Positions 21,875 through 29,681 of a stretch of 30,439 nt of DNA are shown piece by piece. The notes beneath the pieces are model-generated. The model was given only the letters and a program-made list of their open reading frames with translations. It ran no database searches and was not told where the DNA came from. The position numbers were made by a program, and so were the translations under genes. Numbering within the stretch: position 1 is the first letter of the stretch; every line of letters begins with the position of its first letter. The stretch is taken from contig DIDP01000058.1 of NCBI GenBank assembly GCA_002418205.1, positions 29,861 through 60,299 of the forward strand, written 5' to 3'. The stretch is from Anaerolineales bacterium UBA5797 (GTDB lineage: Bacteria; Chloroflexota; Anaerolineae; Anaerolineales; Villigracilaceae).

Positions 21875-22423
21875 TTACTTGGCTCCTTTCCCGGCTTTAC
21901 CAGCCTTGCGGCGAACCCTCTCACCGACAAATTGAATACCCTTGCCGTGATAGGGCTCGGGCGGGCGGACTCGGCGGATCTCAGCCGCAGTCTGTCCAAC
22001 CACTTCGCGGTCAAAACCCAGCACCTTGATCTGGCGGATCTTCTGGTCGACTTCAAAGGAAATCCCGGCTGGCGGCTCCACTCTCACTGGATGTGAATAA
22101 CCAACATGCAAAACAAGGGTTTTGCCATCCATTTCAGAGCGATACCCGACCCCGTTCACTTCAAGTAAAACATCAAAGCCGGAACTGACACCGTGAACCA
22201 TATTCGCGATCACAGCGCGGGTTGTTCCATGCAGGGCGCGCTCTTCCGGATTGTCCGATTTGCGCGTCACCACAACCTGATTATTCTCAAGGGCAATTCC
22301 GATCAACGGAGAAAACGTCCGCTGAAGTTCGCCCTTCGGTCCTTTCACGTGGACATTCGAGCCTTGTACATTGACCTGCACACCGCCCGGCACATCCACA
22401 GGTAATCTTCCTATGCGAGACAC
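21875..22423 (-). CDS. rplF: 50S ribosomal protein uL6
   Basis: A 182-aa protein near the GTPase centre. It has the duplicated uL6 fold: the first half SRIGRLPVDVPGGVQV and KGPKGELQRTF, the second half with VGYSHPV and the signature RPPEPYHGKGI. Length is normal. It lies 17 nt after rpsH. Confidence 0.97.
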   Translation of the reverse strand: MSRIGRLPVDVPGGVQVNVQGSNVHVKGPKGELQRTFSPLIGIALENNQVVVTRKSDNPEERALHGTTRAVIANMVHGVSSGFDVLLEVNGVGYRSEMDGKTLVLHVGYSHPVRVEPPAGISFEVDQKIRQIKVLGFDREVVGQTAAEIRRVRPPEPYHGKGIQFVGERVRRKAGKAGKGAK

Positions 22424-22440
22424 TTATACCTCCTGCCTTA

Positions 22441-22854
22441 TTACCAGACTTTGCAAAGGATCTCGCCGCCCACGCCTAACTGGCGGGCACGAGCACCGGT
22501 CATCACCCCCTTGGGCGTTGACAGGATCGCAACACCGATCCCGGACAAAACCCAGGGAATGTTCTGCTTCTTCGTATAAATGCGACGCCCCGGCTTGCTT
22601 ACGCGCTCGATCCCTGAAATCACAGGGCGGCGCGCACGTCGCTCGCCAACATACTTGATCTTCAAACGCAAGACCTTGTGGGTTGCCTGTTCACCGTCAA
22701 CCAATTCAAAGGCCTCAAGGTAGCCTTCGTCCTTCATGATCTTGGCAATCTCAACCTTGAGCTTCGAACTGGGCATTGCCACCATGGATTGACCTGCCAT
22801 CACGGCATTCCGGACGCGAGTCAGCATATCACCGATTGGATCATTTATAGCCAT
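22441..22854 (-). CDS. rpsH: 30S ribosomal protein uS8
   Basis: A 137-aa protein that binds the central domain of 16S rRNA and represses the spc operon in E. coli. NDPIGDMLTRVRNA at the start and the C-terminal GIGVAILSTPKGVMT followed by GGEILCKVW are signatures. It is a few residues longer than the E. coli protein. It is preceded by rpsN with an 18-nt gap. Confidence 0.97.
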   Translation of the reverse strand: MAINDPIGDMLTRVRNAVMAGQSMVAMPSSKLKVEIAKIMKDEGYLEAFELVDGEQATHKVLRLKIKYVGERRARRPVISGIERVSKPGRRIYTKKQNIPWVLSGIGVAILSTPKGVMTGARARQLGVGGEILCKVW

Positions 22855-22872
22855 GCTTCTACCTCTAGCCTT

Positions 22873-23055
22873 CTACCAGGATGATTTCACTACGCCGGGA
22901 ACCTTGCCCTGCAGCGCCAACTCACGGAAGCAGATACGGCACAGACCAAAACGGCGGATATATCCACGCGGGCGACCGCAGCGAACACAGCGATTTCGAA
23001 CCCGGGTTTCGTAACGCCGCCGGGCTTCACGATATTGCATACATTTCTTTGCCAT
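22873..23055 (-). CDS. rpsN: 30S ribosomal protein uS14, zinc type
   Basis: A 60-aa short form with C23-V-R-C26 and C39-R-I-C42, which bind zinc. The RYETRVRNRCVRCGRPRG and the C-terminal GKVPGVVKSSW are typical. The short zinc form is common in Chloroflexota, Firmicutes and Thermus. It starts 2 nt after the rplE stop. Confidence 0.97.
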   Translation of the reverse strand: MAKKCMQYREARRRYETRVRNRCVRCGRPRGYIRRFGLCRICFRELALQGKVPGVVKSSW

Positions 23056-23057
23056 GA

Positions 23058-23606
23058 TTACGCTTCCTTCTTGCTGAACGGCATGCCAAGCAATTGCAAC
23101 AGAACGCGAGCCTGGTCATCGTTTTTGGCAGTGGTCACAATCGTGACCTCCATGCCGCGCAGTTTGTCAATTTTGTCGTACTCGATCTCCGGAAAGATCA
23201 ACTGGTCACGCAAGCCCAGCGTGTAATTGCCGCGCCCGTCGAAGGCATTGGCAGACACGCCGCGGAAATCGCGCACCCGCGGGAGGGCTGTATTCAAAAG
23301 GCGGTCAAGGAAAGCCCACATGCGGTCACCGCGCAGGGTTACCTTGGTTCCGATCAAACGACCTTCGCGCAACTTGAAGTTCGCGATGCTCTTGCGCGCC
23401 TTGATCGTGACTGGTTTCTGTCCGGTAATGATCGTCAGATCAGAGACAGCGGATTCAAGCGCCTTCGGATTATCCAAAGCCTCACCCATGCCGATGTTGA
23501 TCACGACCTTTTCAATCCGCGGCACCTGCATGGGATTTTCAAAACCGAAAGCCTTGCGCAAAGCCGGGACAACTTCGTTGTTATATTGTTCCTGCAGTTT
23601 ATTCAT
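23058..23606 (-). CDS. rplE: 50S ribosomal protein uL5
   Basis: A 182-aa 5S rRNA-binding protein. NPMQVPRIEKVVINIGMGEA near the start, TGQKPVTIKARKSIANFKLREG in the middle, and the LIFPEIEYDKID segment are diagnostic. Length is normal. It lies between rplX (19-nt gap) and rpsN. Confidence 0.97.
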   Translation of the reverse strand: MNKLQEQYNNEVVPALRKAFGFENPMQVPRIEKVVINIGMGEALDNPKALESAVSDLTIITGQKPVTIKARKSIANFKLREGRLIGTKVTLRGDRMWAFLDRLLNTALPRVRDFRGVSANAFDGRGNYTLGLRDQLIFPEIEYDKIDKLRGMEVTIVTTAKNDDQARVLLQLLGMPFSKKEA

Positions 23607-23625
23607 AATTTACATCACTCCGCGG

Positions 23626-23958
23626 CTAATCAACCAGTGCCTTGCAGTTCTTGCAAACACGGTGAACACCGTCATCATCGCGCTGCACGGCAACGCGGGT
23701 GGCTTCACCACATTTGGGGCAGACCAACATCACGTTTGAAATATCGATCGAACCCTCGAACTGGATCCGGCCCGGATTCATGTTACGACCCGTCGAAGTC
23801 TGCACCTGGCGTTGATGCTTCGTGCGGATGTTGACACCCTGCACAACAACCCGCCGGGTGTCCAACAGAACATTGATCACCTCGCCGCGTTTTCCTTTGT
23901 CTTCCAGGCGGCCGCTGATGACCTCAACAGTATCGCCCTTGCGAATCTTTACTCTCAT
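23626..23958 (-). CDS. rplX: 50S ribosomal protein uL24
   Basis: A 110-aa assembly-initiating protein. The KOW motif (IRKGDTVEVISGRLEDKGKRGEV, shown here in part as KGDTVEVISG) opens it. The C-terminal extension has a four-cysteine knuckle, CPKCG and CKNC, as in many non-enteric bacteria. AGGAG precedes the ATG. It is 19 nt after rplN. Confidence 0.96.
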   Translation of the reverse strand: MRVKIRKGDTVEVISGRLEDKGKRGEVINVLLDTRRVVVQGVNIRTKHQRQVQTSTGRNMNPGRIQFEGSIDISNVMLVCPKCGEATRVAVQRDDDGVHRVCKNCKALVD

Positions 23959-23977
23959 ACCTGACTACTCCTCATCC

Positions 23978-24349
23978 CTAAAGAACCTCGGGCGCCAGGG
24001 AAACGATCTTCATGAAACCTTTTTCACGAAGTTCCCTTGCCACTGGCCCAAAGATACGGGTACCTTTGGGATTCACACCATCAGCATCCAGAAGAACGGC
24101 GGCGTTGTCATCGAAACGGATATACGAACCGTCCTCGCGGCGCCATTCCTTCGAACAGCGCACAATCACCGCGCGCACCTTATCGCTTTTCTTCACACCG
24201 CCTTGCGGCGTGGCAGACTTCACCGAAGCGACCACCACGTCACCCACGCCCCCATATTTGCGGGTGGAACCGCCCAGCACATGAATGACCAGCAATTCTC
24301 GCGCGCCGGAATTATCGGCAACCTTCAAACGAGACTCGTGTTGGATCAT
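23978..24349 (-). CDS. rplN: 50S ribosomal protein uL14
   Basis: A 123-aa protein at the subunit interface. MIQHESRLKVADNSGARELL, the VIVRCSKEWRREDGSYIRFD segment and the GTRIFGPVARELRE end match the family throughout. It begins 1 nt after the rpsQ stop. Confidence 0.97.
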   Translation of the reverse strand: MIQHESRLKVADNSGARELLVIHVLGGSTRKYGGVGDVVVASVKSATPQGGVKKSDKVRAVIVRCSKEWRREDGSYIRFDDNAAVLLDADGVNPKGTRIFGPVARELREKGFMKIVSLAPEVL

Positions 24350-24350
24350 G

Positions 24351-24638
24351 CTATTCCTCCACCTTCAGATCGGAAACACCGCCATCTTCGGTGCGAATCT
24401 CGCGCTTGACGACACTTTCCACAACCCAGCGCTTATCGCGGGATAGCGGGCGGGATTCCACGATCTGAACTTCGTCACCGATCTGGCAACCGATCTCATC
24501 ATGAGCCTTCACGCGCTTGCTGGTATGAACGACCTTCCGATAAAGCGGATGGCGGAATTTGCGCGTGATCTCGACCACGACTGTCTTGGTCATTTTATTG
24601 CTGGTGACCACACCAACGATTCGACGACGATTGTTCAT
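24351..24638 (-). CDS. rpsQ: 30S ribosomal protein uS17
   Basis: A 95-aa OB-fold protein. RRIVGVVTSNKMTKTVVVEI and HPLYRKVVHTSKRVKAHDE are signatures, followed by the GDEVQIVESRPLSRDKRW strand. The tail after residue 78 is acidic and poorly conserved. It overlaps rpmC by 4 nt (ATGA), so translation is coupled. Confidence 0.97.
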   Translation of the reverse strand: MNNRRRIVGVVTSNKMTKTVVVEITRKFRHPLYRKVVHTSKRVKAHDEIGCQIGDEVQIVESRPLSRDKRWVVESVVKREIRTEDGGVSDLKVEE

Positions 24639-24856
24639 GCTTCACCTTCCACAACTTCAGCCTTGGATTGCTCCTTCAGAATGGTCTGCATCCGGGCGAT
24701 CTCACGCTTCAAAATACGCAGACGGCTGGTATCGGTCAACTGACCTGTCACCTGCTGAAAGCGCAGTTTCATTAATTCCTCGCGGGCATCCGATAATTTG
24801 GTTTCGATTTCGCCCGGTTTCATATTCCTCAATTCACTGGGTTTCACCGACTTCAT
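24635..24856 (-). CDS. rpmC: 50S ribosomal protein uL29
   Basis: A 73-aa two-helix protein near the exit tunnel, where trigger factor and SRP dock in known ribosomes. SELRNMKPGEIETKL, ELMKLRFQQVTGQL and the LKREIARMQTIL helix are typical. It overlaps rplP by 4 nt and rpsQ by 4 nt. Confidence 0.96.
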   Translation of the reverse strand: MKSVKPSELRNMKPGEIETKLSDAREELMKLRFQQVTGQLTDTSRLRILKREIARMQTILKEQSKAEVVEGEA

Positions 24857-25278
24857 GCCTGCTCTCCTGCCTCATGCCGCGCCACAATCTTCGTCTTGAT
24901 CGAGAACTTGTACTGGGCATTTTTCAGCGCCTGCACCGCGGTCGTTTCGTCCAGCCCACCGACCTCGAACATGATGCGACCTGGCTTGACCACCGCGACA
25001 TAATATTCAACGTTTCCCTTGCCGGACCCCATACGGGTTTCGGGGGGTTTGTGCGTATACGGCTTGGCCGGGAAAATGCGGATCCAGACCTTGCCGCGTC
25101 GCTTCATCTCACGGACGATGGTCCTGCGTGCCGCTTCGATCTGCCGCGCGGTCACCCAGCCGGGCTCCAGCGCCTGCAAGCCAAACTCACCAAAACTCAC
25201 TTCTGCACCGCGCAGGGCTTTTCCCTTCATACGGCCGCGCATCTGCTTGCGCCACTTTACACGTTTAGGCATCAACAT
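24853..25278 (-). CDS. rplP: 50S ribosomal protein uL16
   Basis: A 141-aa protein next to the A-site tRNA. MPKRVKWRKQMRGRMKGKAL and the KPYTHKPPETRMGSGKG loop are diagnostic. Two start codons are possible: ATG 25278 and ATG 25272. The first is kept because AGAGG lies 8 nt before it; the conserved sequence begins at the second. A 36-nt gap separates it from rpsC. Confidence 0.96.
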   Translation of the reverse strand: MLMPKRVKWRKQMRGRMKGKALRGAEVSFGEFGLQALEPGWVTARQIEAARRTIVREMKRRGKVWIRIFPAKPYTHKPPETRMGSGKGNVEYYVAVVKPGRIMFEVGGLDETTAVQALKNAQYKFSIKTKIVARHEAGEQA

Positions 25279-25314
25279 AATTCATACCTCTCAAGAGACA
25301 ACCGGCATCCGTGG

Positions 25315-26064
25315 CTATTCGCTCACGTAAACGCCCTCGGTCGCCTCCGCTTTCTCTTCAACTTCAGGCATTGATTCGCCCTTGTAAATCCAAACCTTTA
25401 CGCCGATCTGGCCATACGTGGTGGTGGCTTCGGCCATGGCGAAGTCCACATTCGCACGCAGCGTCTGGAGCGGAACACGGCCTTCACGCAACCAGACATC
25501 GCGCGACATTTCCGCACCACCCAGACGACCACCGACCATGATCTTGATGCCCTCGGCGCCCTGTTTCATCGCCTGCTGGATCGCGCGCTTCATGGCGCGT
25601 CGATATGCAATGCGGCGCTCAAGTTGATCGGCGACATTCTGCGCGACCAGCATGGCATCTGTATCCGGCGACGTGATCTCCTTGATGTCCAGATCCACCT
25701 TCTTGCCAACCAGAGTCTCGAGACCGCTTCGGATCCTCTTGACGCCTTCACCCTTGCGGCCGATCAAAATGCCAGGCTTGGCGGTATAGATTGCTATACG
25801 GATCTTGCCAGGGTACCGCTCCACTTCCACACGGGAGATCCCTGCCTTGCGATTCTTGATGGAATCGGGGAGATCCTTGCGAAGCTTGCGAACATCAGCG
25901 GTCTTTGCCGCGCTGCCCTTGGATTGAACTCCCATCAACAAACTACGAATGGCAAAATCCTGATGCAACTGTTCGCGGTATTGCGCACCTTCAGCAAACC
26001 AGCGTCCCTGCCAGCCTTGATTAATCCCAAGGCGCAAACCAATCGGATGAACTTTACGACCCAT
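25315..26064 (-). CDS. rpsC: 30S ribosomal protein uS3
   Basis: A 249-aa protein of the mRNA entry channel. MGRKVHPIGLRLGINQGWQ, the KH-domain GxxG loop in PGILIGRKGEGVKRI, and GGRLGGAEMSRD are signatures. Between the DFAIR segment (36-40) and AGISRVEVER (74-83) there are about 24 more residues than in E. coli, a basic Lys/Arg-rich insertion in the N-terminal domain. Otherwise length and order are normal. The acidic C-terminal tail is variable in the family. Confidence 0.96.
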   Translation of the reverse strand: MGRKVHPIGLRLGINQGWQGRWFAEGAQYREQLHQDFAIRSLLMGVQSKGSAAKTADVRKLRKDLPDSIKNRKAGISRVEVERYPGKIRIAIYTAKPGILIGRKGEGVKRIRSGLETLVGKKVDLDIKEITSPDTDAMLVAQNVADQLERRIAYRRAMKRAIQQAMKQGAEGIKIMVGGRLGGAEMSRDVWLREGRVPLQTLRANVDFAMAEATTTYGQIGVKVWIYKGESMPEVEEKAEATEGVYVSE

Positions 26065-26084
26065 GAATACTCCTTATCTCCCAG

Positions 26085-26426
26085 CTACGCCCCGCGCTCG
26101 CGCAAGACGACAGTGACATGCGAATTGCGTCGCAAGATCGGCTTGAAGCGGCCGCGCGCACCAAATCTACGCCATTTGCGGGTGGTTGCTTCATTTGCAA
26201 AAATCTTGGCAACATACAGTTCATCACGGCTGACACCGAAATTCTCCTCCGCATTTGCAACGGCGGAGGCAAGCAATTTTCGGACCGGCAATGCTGCAGC
26301 TTTATTGACGAAGCGAAGCATTTCCAATGCTTCATTCACATCCTTGCCGCGCACCAGATCTACAACGAGACGGACCTTCTGGGCAGACATGGGAAGAGAG
26401 CGCAAATGCGCCTGAATATCATTCAT
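26085..26426 (-). CDS. rplV: 50S ribosomal protein uL22
   Basis: A 113-aa protein lining the exit tunnel. SAQKVRLVVDLVRGKDVNEALEML and the SAVANAEEN helix are typical. The C-terminal beta-hairpin RRFGARGRFKPILRRNSHVTVVL forms the tunnel loop (only partly quoted in the family signature). The ATG at 26426 has GGAG 7 nt upstream; the longer open frame runs through rpsS in another frame. It starts 13 nt after the rpsS stop. Confidence 0.96.
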   Translation of the reverse strand: MNDIQAHLRSLPMSAQKVRLVVDLVRGKDVNEALEMLRFVNKAAALPVRKLLASAVANAEENFGVSRDELYVAKIFANEATTRKWRRFGARGRFKPILRRNSHVTVVLRERGA

Positions 26427-26439
26427 GCCATATCTCCCA

Positions 26440-26712
26440 TCACGCCGCTTTCTCGCCAGCCATATGCCCGCGGAATGTGCGCGTCGGGGCGAATTCGCCC
26501 AGGCGATGGCCGACCATGTTCTCGGTAATGTAGATCGGGACGTGACGGCGTCCGTCATGAACAGCAATGGTATGTCCAACCATCTGGGGGAAAATCACGC
26601 TCGCGCGACTCCAGGTGCGCAAAACCTTCTTTTCGCCTTTCTGGTTCATTGCTTCAATTCTCTTAAGTAATTTGGGTTCTACGAAAGGACCCTTTTTCAA
26701 TGATCGTGACAT
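26440..26712 (-). CDS. rpsS: 30S ribosomal protein uS19
   Basis: A 90-aa head protein. MSRSLKKGPFVEPKLLKRI at the start and the HDGRRHVPIYITENMVGHRL segment are diagnostic. The LGEFAPTRTFRGHMA end is typical. It is 19 nt after rplB. Confidence 0.97.
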   Translation of the reverse strand: MSRSLKKGPFVEPKLLKRIEAMNQKGEKKVLRTWSRASVIFPQMVGHTIAVHDGRRHVPIYITENMVGHRLGEFAPTRTFRGHMAGEKAA

Positions 26713-26731
26713 ATCGTACCTCTATACCTGA

Positions 26732-27568
26732 TTAGCGGCTCTTCTTGCTGCGACGACGAACAATATACTGATCGGTCTTCTTGTTGCGGCGTGTCTTGTA
26801 GCCCAGAGTGGGTTTGCCCCACGGGCTTTTCGGACCGGGCAGACCGATCGGTTGACGACCTTCACCACCACCATGTGGATGATCGCGGGGCGTCATCGCG
26901 GAGCCGCGGACGGTCGGACGAATCCCCTTATGGCGTTTGCGTCCGGCTTTGCCCAACTTGACATTACCATGATCCAGGTTGCCAACCTGGCCAATGGTTG
27001 CATAGCAGGTCTGGCGAACAAGGCGGACTTCGCCGGATGGCATGCGGACCTGCGCAAAGTCGCCTTCCTTGGCAAGCAATTGCGCCGCACCGCCAGCCGA
27101 CCGCACCATCTGACCACCGCGTCCTTCCTTGACCTCGATGTTATGGATCAAGGTCCCGACCGGGATGCTCGAAATCGGAAGCGCGTTCCCCGAACGGATC
27201 TCGGCTCCCGCGCCAGCCATGACTGTATCGCCAACCTTGAGATCCATCGGTGCGACGATGTAACGCTTTTCGCCATCTGCATAATGCAGGAGGGCAAGGC
27301 GGGCGGTGCGGTTTGGATCGTACTCGATGGCTGCGACCCTGGCAGGAATGTTGTGCTTATCACGTTTGAAATCCACCAAACGGATGAAGCGACGATGCCC
27401 GCCACCGCGGTGACGAACAGTGACGCGTCCGTGAACGTTGCGCCCACCACTCTTGCGAAGAGGCACAAGCAGGGAACGCTCAGGCTTGGATTTTGTGATT
27501 TCTTCAAAGGTATAACCGGTCATCCCGCGGGTGCCCGGTGTCACTGGTTTATATTTTTTAACTGGCAT
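26732..27568 (-). CDS. rplB: 50S ribosomal protein uL2
   Basis: A 278-aa protein required for peptidyl transferase function. KYKPVTPGTRGMTGYTFEEI, RRFIRLVDFKRDK and the conserved C-terminal PRDHPHGGGEGRQPIG loop, with the essential histidine near the catalytic centre, are present. The ATG at 27568 overlaps the rplW stop by one base (TGATG). A GTG one codon earlier is possible but less likely. Confidence 0.97.
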   Translation of the reverse strand: MPVKKYKPVTPGTRGMTGYTFEEITKSKPERSLLVPLRKSGGRNVHGRVTVRHRGGGHRRFIRLVDFKRDKHNIPARVAAIEYDPNRTARLALLHYADGEKRYIVAPMDLKVGDTVMAGAGAEIRSGNALPISSIPVGTLIHNIEVKEGRGGQMVRSAGGAAQLLAKEGDFAQVRMPSGEVRLVRQTCYATIGQVGNLDHGNVKLGKAGRKRHKGIRPTVRGSAMTPRDHPHGGGEGRQPIGLPGPKSPWGKPTLGYKTRRNKKTDQYIVRRRSKKSR

Positions 27569-27870
27569 CACTGCACCCCTTCAAAGATTGGAAGTGTCTG
27601 CCCCTCCGCCAGGGTGACGATCGCCTTTTTGAAGCCGGATTTGCGGATCAATAAGCGTCGACTTCGCAATCTACGACCGCGTTTGGCAGGGGTATTGATA
27701 ATATTGACGCGTTCAACCTTCACATCATACAGGGTCTCCACAGCATCCTTGACCTGTGTGCGCGTGGCTGAGTCGGCGACAATGAACGAATATTGATTCG
27801 CCTTGCCGGACTGATAACTGGATTTCTCCGTTACCAACGGGCGGCGAAGTATATCGTAAACCGTGTTCAT
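27568..27870 (-). CDS. rplW: 50S ribosomal protein uL23
   Basis: A 100-aa protein at the tunnel exit. YDILRRPLVTEKSSYQ at the start, the KDAVETLYDVKVERVNIINT core and a basic loop with AKRGRRLRSRR are typical. It overlaps rplB by one base and follows rplD by 16 nt. Confidence 0.97.
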   Translation of the reverse strand: MNTVYDILRRPLVTEKSSYQSGKANQYSFIVADSATRTQVKDAVETLYDVKVERVNIINTPAKRGRRLRSRRLLIRKSGFKKAIVTLAEGQTLPIFEGVQ

Positions 27871-27886
27871 GATATCTTTCCTTCTC

Positions 27887-28516
27887 CTATCCCAGCTTGG
27901 CTGTCAAAGCATCCAGCGCTCTGACCGGCAGAATCAACTTATCGTAACCAAAGAGGTCGCGAATGTTAAGGTAACCGGCAAGTAATACCTTGGTGGATGT
28001 AAGATTGTCGGAGGAACGCATGGCCATCTCGTATGACTGATCCTTTTCAGGCATGACCACAAGTGCTGTAGCATCTCCGACCAGACCGGAAACAACAGAA
28101 GCCATCAGACGGGTTTTCGGCTCATCCAACTTCAATTCATCTACAACAACAATGCCGGATTCAGCTGCCTTGGCAGATAGAGCTGATCGCAAGGCTGCCT
28201 GCCGCATCTTTCTGGGCATACGCTGACCGTAGCCGCGAGGATGAGGCGTATGGATCCTGCCTCCGCCAACCCACTGGGCGGCCCGGCGGGAACCCTGACG
28301 GGCACGGCCAGTCCCCTTCTGCTTCCAGGGTTTGGCGCCGCCGCCCGCGACTTCACTGCGGACTTTTGTTTGATGCGTACCAAGACGGGCATTCGCCATC
28401 TGACGGACATACGCCTGGTGCATCAGGTCAACGTTAATAGGGGCTTCGAAGATCGCGGCAGGAAGTTCCACTTCGCGAAGTTTCTTGCCTTCCATGTTGA
28501 ATACATCGACTTTCAT
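27887..28516 (-). CDS. rplD: 50S ribosomal protein uL4
   Basis: A 209-aa protein whose long loop reaches into the exit tunnel. The AGGGAKPWKQKGTGRARQGS loop and the RKMRQAALRSALSAKA helix are signatures. In E. coli, L4 represses its own S10 operon; the structured gap upstream of rplC here could be an equivalent target, though that is inference. It is 26 nt after rplC. Confidence 0.97.
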   Translation of the reverse strand: MKVDVFNMEGKKLREVELPAAIFEAPINVDLMHQAYVRQMANARLGTHQTKVRSEVAGGGAKPWKQKGTGRARQGSRRAAQWVGGGRIHTPHPRGYGQRMPRKMRQAALRSALSAKAAESGIVVVDELKLDEPKTRLMASVVSGLVGDATALVVMPEKDQSYEMAMRSSDNLTSTKVLLAGYLNIRDLFGYDKLILPVRALDALTAKLG

Positions 28517-28542
28517 GATTACTGTACTCCATTCATCAGCGC

Positions 28543-29169
28543 TTATTGCTTGCGCGCTTCCTTGATCAGGACTAGGCCGCCTTTTCCGCCGGGCACCGCG
28601 CCGTTGACGCCGATCAGGTTTCTCTCGGCATCCAACATCACAATTTTTAAGGCTGCCACGGTAACCCGGTCGCTGCCCATATGTCCGGCACCACGCGATC
28701 CCTTGAACACTCGACCCGGGGTCGTGCCAGAAGAGCGGGAGCCTGGTGCGCGATGGCGGTCAGACTGACCATGAGTCTTCTTGCCGCCCGCAAAGTGATG
28801 GCGCTTGACCGCTCCTGCAAACCCCTTGCCCTTGCTGGTACCAACAACATCAACCCGCTCTCCGACAGCAAAGACCTCCACGGTCAATTTGTCACCCACA
28901 TTCACGGTTTCTTTTGAACGGAATTCTCGCAGAAAGCGCATGGGAGGCAGATCTTTCGAATTGAGATGGCCCAACTCGCCCGAAGACAAACGCTTGGGAT
29001 GGACTTCACCATATCCAAGCTGAACAGCCGCATATCCCTCTTTTTCAGGGCGGCGTATCTGGGTAACGTAACATGGCCCAGCTTCGATGATCGTCACAGG
29101 ATGCGCGACGCCTTGCTCATCGAAGATCTGGGTCATGCCGATCTTCTTGCCAATAAGCCCTTTCAACAT
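28543..29169 (-). CDS. rplC: 50S ribosomal protein uL3
   Basis: A 208-aa protein that starts 23S rRNA assembly. MLKGLIGKKIGMTQIFDEQG, the KGKGFAGAVKRHHFAGGKKT loop and the SRSSGTTPGRVFKGSRGAGHMG segment are diagnostic. The glutamine methylated in E. coli is not readily assigned. AAGGAG lies upstream of the ATG. It follows the unusual 195-nt gap after rpsJ. Confidence 0.97.
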   Translation of the reverse strand: MLKGLIGKKIGMTQIFDEQGVAHPVTIIEAGPCYVTQIRRPEKEGYAAVQLGYGEVHPKRLSSGELGHLNSKDLPPMRFLREFRSKETVNVGDKLTVEVFAVGERVDVVGTSKGKGFAGAVKRHHFAGGKKTHGQSDRHRAPGSRSSGTTPGRVFKGSRGAGHMGSDRVTVAALKIVMLDAERNLIGVNGAVPGGKGGLVLIKEARKQ

Positions 29170-29364
29170 ACTCTGTTTTCTCCTTCAAAGAATTTTGTCG
29201 AGACTGTCAGCCTGGGCTTAGGCTGCATCATCTCCGGGCAACGCAGTCAAACGGTCCCGCGGGATGCGTTGATTTTTTTATCCCGCACAGGTACTGTTCT
29301 TACGCTGTCGAAATTCGAGAGTAGAGATTTTCTTTCTCATGTCTCTACTCTCGCCATTAACCGA
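29170..29364 (-). promoter_or_regulatory. Structured intercistronic RNA between rpsJ and rplC
   Basis: No gene is visible. Three inverted repeats occur, in transcription order: a 12-bp stem (29353-29342 with 29327-29316, 14-nt loop), a 7-bp stem (29286-29280 with 29265-29259, A-rich loop), and a 6-bp stem (29225-29220 with 29213-29208, 6-nt loop). The rplC ribosome binding site follows. None has a T-run, so simple termination is unlikely. This is the longest gap in the ribosomal cluster and may be a ribosomal-protein binding leader or an RNA processing site. Confidence 0.55.
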
Positions 29365-29673
29365 CTATATCTTGATTTCGATATCCACACCCGCAGGCAG
29401 GTTGAGGCGCATCAGCATGTCAATCGTTTTCGAATCCGGGTCGAGCACATCGATCAAACGATTATGAGTGCGAATCTCAAAGTGTTCGTGCGAGTCTTTA
29501 TCTATGAATGTCGAGCGCCGAATTGTAAACCGTTCAGTGCGAGTTGGCAAGGGTACAGGACCTACAACATGGGCACCACTTCGTTCGGCAGTTTCAACAA
29601 TCCGTTTTGCGGATTGATCGAGGACTCTATGATCGTAAGCCTTAAGGCGAATGCGGATTTTCTGTTTCGTCAT
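29365..29673 (-). CDS. rpsJ: 30S ribosomal protein uS10
   Basis: A 102-aa protein, which also acts with NusB in transcription antitermination. KIRIRLKAYDHRVLDQSAKRI, GPVPLPTRTERFTI and the RTHNRLIDVLDPDSKTID segment are diagnostic. It starts 8 nt after the tuf stop, so the str and S10 operons run together. AGGTG lies 7 nt before the ATG. Confidence 0.97.
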   Translation of the reverse strand: MTKQKIRIRLKAYDHRVLDQSAKRIVETAERSGAHVVGPVPLPTRTERFTIRRSTFIDKDSHEHFEIRTHNRLIDVLDPDSKTIDMLMRLNLPAGVDIEIKI

Positions 29674-29681
29674 GCCAGCAC

